7,609 nt of DNA. Source: Gemmatimonadota bacterium. Lineage in GTDB: Bacteria; Gemmatimonadota; Gemmatimonadetes; Gemmatimonadales; GWC2-71-9. This document shows positions 1 through 6,413 of the stretch, one piece after another. The stretch covers positions 1-7,609 of the forward strand of contig QHUF01000014.1 of the NCBI GenBank assembly GCA_003221075.1, written 5' to 3'. The first letter of the stretch is position 1, and every line of letters begins with the position of its first letter. Under the pieces are notes generated by a model. That model saw only the letters and a program-made list of their open reading frames with translations, searched no databases and was not told the DNA's origin. Position numbers and translations under genes: made by a program.

Positions 1-2
1 CG

Positions 3-902
3 CAGGCACCCAATCCGCCTGAGGGAGCCATCCTGTACTATTCGCTCTCGGCAAAACCGGCGACCGACATCACGCTCGATGTGCTCGATGCCAGAGGCAA
101 CGTCGTGCGCCACCTGACAAGCGCTGCTCCCACGCCCTGGCGCGAAGCAGCGCGGGCGCCGATGGAGAGGTTCTGGCTCGCGCAGCCGAGCGGGCTGCCC
201 GCGAATATCGGGCTCAATCGTGCCACGTGGGACCTGCGCTACGACCCGCCGCCAGCGTTCGCGCACAGCTTTGTCTTCAACGGCAATCCTGGCTCGACCC
301 CGGCGGAGCCCGAAGGAGCCTTGGCCATGGCAGGCGTTTACCATGTTCGGCTCACCGTCGATGGCAAGCAGTACACGCAGCCGCTCACCGTCCGCAGGGA
401 TCCACGCTCGCGCGTCGCGCCGGCGGCGCTCGCCGCGCAGCATGCCTTGCTGATGCGGTTGTCCTCGGGACTGCAGGCGACGTGGACGGATTTCAAGCCC
501 GTTGCTGCACTCCGACATGCCGTCGCGAGGATCGCCCCTGACGATACGGTATCCGAGGTGGGGAAAGCGGCGAAGGCGCTCGGGACGAGGTTGGATTCCA
601 TCGCCGGCGATTCATTAGGCGAAGCGCGCAAGGTATGGGATGCACGGCCGGCGGCTTGGAGCTTCGTGGATCTGAACGGCGAATTCTCGATCGAGTTGAC
701 CGCGCAGGACAACGCCGACCACGCGCCGACCCAGGCCATGCTGGCGGTCGCGCGCTCGAGCTGCGACGCGCTACAGAAGCTCGTCGATCGCTGGAATCAC
801 GTCGTGCGGGTAGACGTGCCGGCGTTCAACCGGACGCTGCAGAGTCATGAAGTGGCGACCCTCGTGACACCGGCGGCGCGAGAGAAACTCTGCGCTCCTT
901 GA
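3..902 (+). CDS. BNR/VPS10 sortilin-like exported protein, C-terminal part (5' truncated)
   Basis: The reading frame is open from the window edge (first full codon at position 3) to TGA at 900-902, so about 299 C-terminal residues of a larger protein are present. The first part resembles the region that follows the propeller in bacterial BNR-repeat/sortilin-like 'glycosyl hydrolase' proteins: an Ig/FlgD-like beta segment (ITLDVLDARGNVVRHL), then a WDLRYDPPP motif, a TPAEPEG turn, and GVYHVRLTVDGKQYTQPLTV followed by RDPRS. A mostly helical tail follows, with AQHALLMRLSSGLQ and a closing segment containing DLNGEF, APTQAML and LVDRWNHVVRVDVPAFN, which is the usual end of this family. The propeller and any signal peptide lie outside the window. 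Members are usually secreted or periplasmic and most have no proven activity, so no reaction is assigned. The stop codon overlaps the start of the next gene by 4 bp. The family call is from remembered family patterns and is fairly secure; the function is unknown. Confidence 0.8.
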   Translation, partial: QAPNPPEGAILYYSLSAKPATDITLDVLDARGNVVRHLTSAAPTPWREAARAPMERFWLAQPSGLPANIGLNRATWDLRYDPPPAFAHSFVFNGNPGSTPAEPEGALAMAGVYHVRLTVDGKQYTQPLTVRRDPRSRVAPAALAAQHALLMRLSSGLQATWTDFKPVAALRHAVARIAPDDTVSEVGKAAKALGTRLDSIAGDSLGEARKVWDARPAAWSFVDLNGEFSIELTAQDNADHAPTQAMLAVARSSCDALQKLVDRWNHVVRVDVPAFNRTLQSHEVATLVTPAAREKLCAP

Positions 903-1729
903 GCAGCCGCGTTTCCTGGGTTTGGCTGTGTCTGGCCGCTGCGACGCCCGCCGCGGCACAACTCTCCGCCCGTACCGACGTGTCCGTCGCTGGGCGCTAC
1001 GTGTGGCACGGCATCTCCCGCGCGGCAGGCTTGGTCGCGCAACCATCGCTGGCCTTCGGACTTCGCGTCCAGCGCCTCTCCCTGGAGAGCGGCGCCGTCC
1101 TGCATTACGAGCTGGACGCCGCATCGTCAGGAGAGCTCTCCGAGACCGGCGCCGGAGGTCGACACCTCGGCGAGCAGGATGTCTGGGGGGCAGCGTCGTT
1201 CGTCCTCGGACCGACCCGCTTGCACACAGGGGTAGTGCGCTACGCTTTCCGCGGCGACGCGAGCGCGGGCGGCATCGGCCCGGCGCGCAACACGACGGAG
1301 GTGTTCGCGTCCGTGTCGACGACCAGCCGCTACCTCAACCCAAGCTTTGAAGCCTGGTGGGATGTGGAGCGGGTGCGTGGCGCGTTTCTCCGCGCGTCGC
1401 TCGATCTCCCGGTGCTCGGGTGGCCCTTTCCACCGTACGCCTTCGTGTTCGTCCAGACGGAACTGGGAATGAACATCGGGCAAGGGCCCAACCCCGCCCG
1501 GCCCGGCGAGCTTGCCAACTTCGCCAAGCGGGGCATCACGCACTTCGGCCTCGGTCTCGGGACGGAGGTGCGCGCGGGACGCTTCGCCACACTCGCCTTT
1601 GGGGCTCGATCGCAGCTCAATGTCGATGCTGCCGCAAAGGCCGACGGCCCGGGGCGCACTCGGGACTTTGTCGTGTGGCTGTGGTCGGGCGTCACCATCG
1701 TGCTCGGCCGCAACGAGCGTGGGCAATGA
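899..1729 (+). CDS. TorF-like (Gcw_chp-type) putative outer-membrane beta-barrel protein
   Basis: This encodes 276 residues starting at TTG 899, whose last bases form the upstream TGA (TTGA overlap). The start is supported because it alone gives a complete signal peptide: a short basic start (SSR), a hydrophobic stretch VSWVWLCLAAATP and a likely signal peptidase I site AAA|Q after residue 20. No ATG or GTG lies between the start and the mature part. The mature protein begins SARTDVSVAGRYVWHGIS, resembling the first strand of TorF/Gcw_chp putative porins ('S.YvfRGis'). The rest alternates polar and apolar residues, rich in Gly, Ala and aromatics, as expected of amphipathic beta strands (HYELD, RLHTGVVRYAF, FATLAFGARSQLNV), ending in a hydrophobic strand FVVWLWSGVTIVLG. 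It does not end in the usual C-terminal Phe, since a short polar tail RNERGQ follows. The likely location is the outer membrane; the transported substrate is unknown. The family assignment is tentative, as any small barrel could look similar. A weak GAGAG at 880-884 is the only ribosome-binding candidate, so coupling to the upstream gene is likely. Confidence 0.65.
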   Translation: MSSRVSWVWLCLAAATPAAAQLSARTDVSVAGRYVWHGISRAAGLVAQPSLAFGLRVQRLSLESGAVLHYELDAASSGELSETGAGGRHLGEQDVWGAASFVLGPTRLHTGVVRYAFRGDASAGGIGPARNTTEVFASVSTTSRYLNPSFEAWWDVERVRGAFLRASLDLPVLGWPFPPYAFVFVQTELGMNIGQGPNPARPGELANFAKRGITHFGLGLGTEVRAGRFATLAFGARSQLNVDAAAKADGPGRTRDFVVWLWSGVTIVLGRNERGQ

Positions 1730-3861
1730 GTCGCCGCCGCACGGTACTGGTCCACGCTTCGGTCGTGCTGCTCGTGGGCTGCGGCTCCACGCGCCTGCAT
1801 GTGCCTGGGGCGCTCAGTCCAGCGCCACGACCCGGAACCGAGGCGGTGTTGCAGGCCGGGTTTGCCCGCGTGGACATCACGCCGCCGCCGGGCGTCGGGC
1901 TGGCAGGTAACGGTCCCGAGGGCGGCGAAGCGCGCGGCTACCGGCTGCGACTCTACGCGCGCGTGCTCGTGCTGGCCGACGGTGGCGGCAATCGGCTGGC
2001 GCTCGTCGTCGCCGATCTCGGGCTCAGCTCGGCGCTGCTGCACCGCCGCGTCGCTGCGCTCACGGCGCGCACCGACGGCATCGGCGTCGATCGCCTCGTG
2101 ATCGCGGTGACGCATACGCACGCCGGTCCCGGTCATTTCTTTGAGGCCGCCGGATACAACGACCAGGGAAGCTCGGTCGCGGGGTTCGATCCCGTGATGG
2201 TCGATTCGCTCACGGCGCGGATCGCCCGTGCGGTGCATGCCGCGGTGGCCGACCTGCGGCCTGCACGTGTGGCCTGGGGCAGTCGCGCGATCTGGGGTCA
2301 GACGCGAATCCGCAGCCTTCCCGCCATACTGCGGAACATCCCTCTCCCGAGCGCCCCCGCCGACGCGCCCGGCCTCCCGCAGGAATACCAGCTCGTCGAT
2401 CCGGAGCTCGTCATGTTGCGGGTCGATCAGCGCGACCCCACGAGCGGCGTGTTTCGGCCCGCGGGCGCCTTCAGCATTTTTGCGATGCACGGCACGGGCA
2501 ACGCGCCGTCGAACGACCTGCTCGACCCCGACATTCAGGGCCTCGTCGAGCGGCGGCTGGAACGCCACATCGACGGGGACGGTGGGCGGCGGGGGTTCGT
2601 GCCCCGCGCGGTATACCTGTTCGCCAATGGAGCCGAAGGCGACGTGTCGCCGGCGTGGCCGCCTCAGAGCCGCTGCAACGTCCCCACACTCGCGCCGCTG
2701 CCCGCGCTCAACGGCCCGTTCACGCGCACCCTGTGGGAGTGGCGCGCTCCTACCGCCACGCACCTGGGCGCCTGCCGGCACGCCGCGCGAGAAGCGATCA
2801 GCGTGATCGGGAAGAATGTCGGCGACGGCGCGGTGGCGTTGTTCGATGCGCTCGGGCCGGCCCTGACCGACCGGTTGGAGTTGGGGCGTTCATTTGCGAC
2901 GCTCTTCCTCCGCGATAGCGCGCGTGCGCTCGGAATCTGCTCCGAGCCTGCGCTCGGCCTCAGCACGTTGGTCGGCGCGGACGACGCCCACACGCGCATT
3001 GACGGGTGGCGGCTGTTCGGCTTGTTCGATGTCGGGCTCGAGCAAGGTTCGCCCAACCCGGACGTCCCCGGTTGCCAGGGACACAAGCGGCAACTCTTTG
3101 ACGCGGCATTCAGGGGCCTGGCCAACCGCCTGTTCATCAGCGGGAACCTGCCCTCCTACGCCCAGGTCATGGTGCTTCGGCTCGGGAATCGCGTGATCGG
3201 CGCGGTGCCGGGAGAGGTCACGACCACGGCGGGACGGCGGATGCGCGAGCAGATGTTGGCGAGCGCCCGCGAGGCGGGGCAGCCGGTGAGTGCGGCGCTC
3301 ATCCTTGGCCACGCCAATGGCTACATGGAGTACGTCACGACGGCGGAGGAATACACCGCCCAGTACTACGAAGGCGGCTCCACGATCTATGGTCCGGGCG
3401 AGGCGGCGATGTTCACGCGCGAGCTCGGCCGTCTCGCGGCCTCGGTGTCCAGAGGAGACAGTCTCCCGGCGAGCGCAGCACCGCCGCTCGACCTCGACGT
3501 CGGCCACAGGCGGCAGATCCTCGCCGGTAAGTCGTCCACCCACGTGCCAGCACCGCGGATCGAGCGGGTCTGGTGCTCGGCCGACACGCTCTACGCATGG
3601 CTGCAGCTCGGGGCCGCGGGGGAGTGGCCGGTCGCGACCGGAGATGTTGCCGCGCAAGCGCGCGTCGAGGTGGTGGTCAACGATGCGGCCCGCACGGTGG
3701 TGAGCTGGGATGACGATCCTGCTCTGGAGATGCATTTGCGGTCGCGGCGCGGCAGCTTGGCGTGGTGGGAGCTGCGCTGGTCGGGCGTGAAGGGCCGAAC
3801 GTATCGCGTCCGGATTCCCAGTGGGGTCGAGAGCGATCCGGTGGCGTGTTCGTTGCCGTAG
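1726..3861 (+). CDS. Neutral/alkaline non-lysosomal ceramidase, predicted lipoprotein
   Basis: This encodes 711 residues. Neutral ceramidases are zinc amidohydrolases that split ceramide into sphingosine and a fatty acid. ATG 1726 overlaps the upstream TGA (ATGA) and gives a lipoprotein signal: MSRRR, a hydrophobic core, and lipobox L16-V17-G18-Cys19. The frame is open further upstream, but that part lies wholly inside the barrel gene. Family landmarks appear in order: FARVDITPPPGV near residue 45; THTHAGPG with His130 and His132 (zinc-ligand region); FAMHGTG with His255 (second zinc histidine); NGAEGDVSP with Ser308, matching the catalytic serine of the Pseudomonas enzyme (Ser274); PGEVTTTAGRR with Glu497; and GYMEYVTTAEEYTAQYYEG with Tyr536, the expected last two zinc ligands. 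A C-terminal beta-sandwich-like domain fills roughly residues 585-711. Length is close to that of known bacterial members (about 650-700). All expected catalytic residues are present, so activity is plausible. The acyl anchor places it in the envelope, probably acting on outside or envelope ceramides. The exact ceramide substrate is not deducible. Confidence 0.93.
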   Translation: MSRRRTVLVHASVVLLVGCGSTRLHVPGALSPAPRPGTEAVLQAGFARVDITPPPGVGLAGNGPEGGEARGYRLRLYARVLVLADGGGNRLALVVADLGLSSALLHRRVAALTARTDGIGVDRLVIAVTHTHAGPGHFFEAAGYNDQGSSVAGFDPVMVDSLTARIARAVHAAVADLRPARVAWGSRAIWGQTRIRSLPAILRNIPLPSAPADAPGLPQEYQLVDPELVMLRVDQRDPTSGVFRPAGAFSIFAMHGTGNAPSNDLLDPDIQGLVERRLERHIDGDGGRRGFVPRAVYLFANGAEGDVSPAWPPQSRCNVPTLAPLPALNGPFTRTLWEWRAPTATHLGACRHAAREAISVIGKNVGDGAVALFDALGPALTDRLELGRSFATLFLRDSARALGICSEPALGLSTLVGADDAHTRIDGWRLFGLFDVGLEQGSPNPDVPGCQGHKRQLFDAAFRGLANRLFISGNLPSYAQVMVLRLGNRVIGAVPGEVTTTAGRRMREQMLASAREAGQPVSAALILGHANGYMEYVTTAEEYTAQYYEGGSTIYGPGEAAMFTRELGRLAASVSRGDSLPASAAPPLDLDVGHRRQILAGKSSTHVPAPRIERVWCSADTLYAWLQLGAAGEWPVATGDVAAQARVEVVVNDAARTVVSWDDDPALEMHLRSRRGSLAWWELRWSGVKGRTYRVRIPSGVESDPVACSLP

Positions 3862-3871
3862 TCAGACATTC

Positions 3872-3876
3872 GGGGG
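3872..3876 (+). promoter_or_regulatory. Ribosome binding site candidate for the PQQ-propeller lipoprotein
   Basis: A GGGGG run followed by T lies 7 nt before ATG 3884, within the 22-bp gap after the ceramidase stop. It is the best-placed purine-rich site of any junction in this cluster. It supports ATG 3884 over the in-frame GTG at 3821, which lies inside the ceramidase gene and would put an arginine-rich stretch before the lipoprotein signal. Confidence 0.55.
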
Positions 3877-3883
3877 TACATCG

Positions 3884-5524
3884 ATGGTCAAACGCATACT
3901 GCCTCTGGTGCTTGTCTCGCTGTTGCTCGCCTCGTGCCAAGACAGCCCTACGAACCCGAGCACCACGAATCCTCAGTCCGTGTCGGTGTTGACGCAGCAC
4001 AACGACAATACGAGGGCCGGCTGGAACGACACCGAAACCGCGTTGACCACGAGCAACGTCAACGTGCAGCAGTTTGGCAAAGTGTTCACGCTCCCGGTGG
4101 ACGGCGAGGTGTATGCCCAGCCACTGGTCATCGGCCATCTCTCTATCGGCGGCGGCAACCATAACGTCGTGTACGTCGCGACGATCAACAACACCCTCTA
4201 CGCCTTTGACGGAGACAACGGCAGACTGTACTGGCGGAAAAACTTCACGCGCTCGGGTTGGCGGGCGCCCAAAAACACCGATATGACCGGCGCATGTGGT
4301 GGCACGTACACAAATTTCAGCGGGAATATGGGGATCGTCGGCACCCCAGTGATCGATACCGCGAGCGGGACGATGTACTTCGTCGCCCGCAGCACCACCG
4401 GCAGCCAGTACGTGCAGTACCTGCACGCCGTGAGCATCCTTGACGGGAGTGAAGTCGTCACCAGCCCGAGAGTCATCACCGCCACCATCAGCGGCACTGG
4501 GGATGGAAGCGTCAACGGCTCGATCACGTTCGATGCCCAGAAGCAGAATCAGCGCCAGGGTTTGACGCTGCTGAACGGCGTCGTATACGTGAGCTTTTCA
4601 TCGCACTGTGATTGGGGGCCGTATCACGGATGGATTCTGGGATACGACGCCGCCACGCTGCAGCAACAGGTCGTCTACAATGCCACACCCAACGGGTACG
4701 CCGGCGGCATGTGGGAGAGTGGCGCCGGCATGGCCGCCGATGCGCAAGGCAACCTCTATGTCGTGACTGGCAACGGCACGGTGGGAGATGCCGGTGATGC
4801 CACGAACCTGACGAATCGCGGCACGAGCGCCCTGAAACTCACGCGCTCCGGATCGGCGCTACAGGTGACGAGCTATTTCACGCCGCAGAATTACCAGTAT
4901 CTCAACGACTTCGATCTGGATTACGGAACCGGGGGCGCTTTCCTGATTCCCAACTCCGTCTATTACCTGACCGCTGGCAAGGACGGCAACCTCTACCTGC
5001 TGAACAAGGACGCCATGGGCGGATTCCAGTCATCGTCCAACCAGGTGCAGCAGGTTGTCTCGCTGGGCTCCAACTCCAACATGCATTGCCAGGCGTCGTA
5101 CTACAAAGGAAGCTCGAAGGAATTCATCTATGTGTGGTCCGAGAATGATGTCTTGAGGGCGATCCCGTTCGACCGCGGCAGCAATCTGCTGGATCGCACG
5201 GGCGAGATAGACTTCCTTGGCACGGGTGGACCGACCGGGCAGAGCGGCGCGGTCTTGTCGGTGTCATCCGACAGCTCCACGGACGGGACGGGCATTCTGT
5301 GGGCGTCCTATGCATCGAGCGGTGATGCGGAAAGCTTCGTCAGCCCCGGCATTCTGAGGGCGTTCGACGCGAACGACGTCACTCGAGAGCTGTGGAACAA
5401 CCAGCAGAATGCGGCGCGCGATGGAGCCGGCACGTACGCGAAGTTCTCACCGCCGACGATCGCCAATGGGCACGTATACCTGCCGACGTTTTCCAACAAG
5501 GTCGTCGTGTACGGATTACAGTAG
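3884..5524 (+). CDS. PQQ-like beta-propeller repeat lipoprotein
   Basis: This encodes 546 residues. ATG 3884 gives a clean lipoprotein signal: MVKR, hydrophobic core ILPLVLVSLLL, lipobox L15-A16-S17-Cys18, then a Pro/Thr/Asn/Ser-rich linker (to about residue 35). The mature domain starts TQHNDNTRAGWNDTET and runs as a beta-propeller with PQQ/BamB-type blade motifs: YAFDGDNGRLYW (106-117), YHGWILGYDAATLQ (near 249), NLYVVTGNG (to about 298), KDGNLYLLNKDAMGG (366-380), FIYVWSENDVLRAIPFD, and a closing strand VYLPTFSNKVVVYGL. This matches a family common in Acidobacteria-like and related genomes, often labelled 'pyrrolo-quinoline quinone' protein. I see no adjacent cysteine pair (the disulfide typical of PQQ methanol dehydrogenases), so a true PQQ dehydrogenase is not supported. 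A binding or scaffold role in the envelope is possible; the ligand is unknown. Its base composition looks less GC-rich than its neighbours. It starts 22 bp after the ceramidase stop and ends 4 bp before the next start, so it is probably in the same operon. Confidence 0.85.
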   Translation: MVKRILPLVLVSLLLASCQDSPTNPSTTNPQSVSVLTQHNDNTRAGWNDTETALTTSNVNVQQFGKVFTLPVDGEVYAQPLVIGHLSIGGGNHNVVYVATINNTLYAFDGDNGRLYWRKNFTRSGWRAPKNTDMTGACGGTYTNFSGNMGIVGTPVIDTASGTMYFVARSTTGSQYVQYLHAVSILDGSEVVTSPRVITATISGTGDGSVNGSITFDAQKQNQRQGLTLLNGVVYVSFSSHCDWGPYHGWILGYDAATLQQQVVYNATPNGYAGGMWESGAGMAADAQGNLYVVTGNGTVGDAGDATNLTNRGTSALKLTRSGSALQVTSYFTPQNYQYLNDFDLDYGTGGAFLIPNSVYYLTAGKDGNLYLLNKDAMGGFQSSSNQVQQVVSLGSNSNMHCQASYYKGSSKEFIYVWSENDVLRAIPFDRGSNLLDRTGEIDFLGTGGPTGQSGAVLSVSSDSSTDGTGILWASYASSGDAESFVSPGILRAFDANDVTRELWNNQQNAARDGAGTYAKFSPPTIANGHVYLPTFSNKVVVYGLQ

Positions 5525-5528
5525 CGCC

Positions 5529-6413
5529 GTGGCCCTGACTGTCCTCGACGAGCCCGCCGTGCGAGCCAGGCTCCATTACCAGGACCTCATCCCCGCCATC
5601 GCGCAGGCCCTGTCGGCGTTGTCGTCGGGTAAGGTGGTGCAACCGGTGCGCTCCGTGCTTCCCGTGGCACCGCATCACGGCTTCTTCGCGGTCATGCCGG
5701 CCTACGCGGGCGCCCTCGGCGCGAAGCTCGTCACGTTCTATCCGCAGAACGTCGGGATCCACACGCACCACGCGGTCATCGTGCTCTTCAAGGCCGAGAC
5801 CGGGGAGCCGCTCGCCATGATGGACGGCCGGCTCATCACTGAAATGCGGACCGCCGCGGCGTCCGCGGTGGCGACCGAGCGGCTGGCGCGAGCGGACGCA
5901 TCCGTGCTGGCGATTCTCGGATCAGGCGTGCAGGCGGGGAGTCACCTCGCGGCGCTGCGCCACGTCCGTTCATTCAAGGAAGTGCGTGTATGGAGTCCTC
6001 GAAACGCGCCGGCGTTCGCCGAGCGGCATGGCGTGAAGGCTGCAGCGACGGCGGCCGATGCGGTACGCGGCGCCGACGTCGTGGTGGTCGCCGTGAACGC
6101 GACGACGCCCGTGCTGCAGGGGCGCTGGCTCGCCCGCGGGACACACGTCAATGCCATCGGCGCGACCCGTCCCGACTGGCGCGAGCTGGACGACGATCTC
6201 GTCACCAAGGCCCGTGTCTTTGTCGACTCACGCGAAGCGGCGCTGCGTGAATCGGGCGACGTCATCGCGGCGCGGAGCGAGGTGGTGGAGATCGGCGCCG
6301 TCGTGGCGGGGGCCGATCCCGGCCGGCGCAGCGCCGAGGAGGTTACGCTGTTCAAGTCTGTGGGCGTCGCGGTTGAGGATGTGGCAGCGGCAGCGCTGGT
6401 GCTGCGTGCTTGA
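5529..6413 (+). CDS. Ornithine cyclodeaminase/mu-crystallin family NAD(P)-dependent enzyme
   Basis: This encodes 294 residues from GTG 5529, 4 bp after the upstream TAG. The frame is open further upstream, but that part overlaps the PQQ gene and reads as unrelated Arg/Ser-rich sequence. The family fold (N-terminal substrate domain, central Rossmann domain) is clear: VRSVLPVAPHHGFFAVMPAY, then GAKLVTFYPQN with Lys66, THHAVIVLFKAETGEPLAMMDG, EMRTAAASAVAT with Arg107, the dinucleotide-binding loop GSGVQAGSH (G131-x-G133-x-x-A136), and RELDDDLVTKARVFVDS. Lys66 and Arg107 match the substrate-binding Lys69 and Arg112 of the Pseudomonas putida enzyme. The position of its catalytic Asp228 seems to be Thr213 (IGATRPDWRELD), so ornithine cyclodeamination is unlikely. 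Imine or ketimine reductase, or alanine-dehydrogenase-like activity, fits better. No strong ribosome binding site is visible, which suggests translational coupling. It ends 8 bp inside the next gene, a PLP enzyme that is its likely partner. The family is secure; the reaction is not. Confidence 0.88.
   Translation: MALTVLDEPAVRARLHYQDLIPAIAQALSALSSGKVVQPVRSVLPVAPHHGFFAVMPAYAGALGAKLVTFYPQNVGIHTHHAVIVLFKAETGEPLAMMDGRLITEMRTAAASAVATERLARADASVLAILGSGVQAGSHLAALRHVRSFKEVRVWSPRNAPAFAERHGVKAAATAADAVRGADVVVVAVNATTPVLQGRWLARGTHVNAIGATRPDWRELDDDLVTKARVFVDSREAALRESGDVIAARSEVVEIGAVVAGADPGRRSAEEVTLFKSVGVAVEDVAAAALVLRA

Noticed and set aside
1357..1725. In-frame 123-codon extension upstream of the ceramidase start
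   Set aside because: The extension is Arg-rich, lies wholly within the barrel gene in another frame, and would bury the lipoprotein signal that starts at ATG 1726.
1330..2781. A 483-codon open frame on the - strand opposite the barrel and ceramidase genes
   Set aside because: Its product is Arg/His/Pro-rich low-complexity sequence with no recognisable fold, and it lies antisense to two well-supported genes. Long antisense frames are expected in DNA this GC-rich.
2890..3735. A 281-codon open frame on the - strand inside the ceramidase gene
   Set aside because: It is rich in Arg and His with no motif or signal, and the opposite strand carries conserved ceramidase residues throughout.
3884..5524. 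Calling the propeller protein a PQQ-dependent alcohol or glucose dehydrogenase
   Set aside because: Only structural blade motifs are visible. There is no adjacent cysteine pair and no recognisable PQQ or calcium site, and it carries a lipobox like other non-enzymatic propeller lipoproteins.
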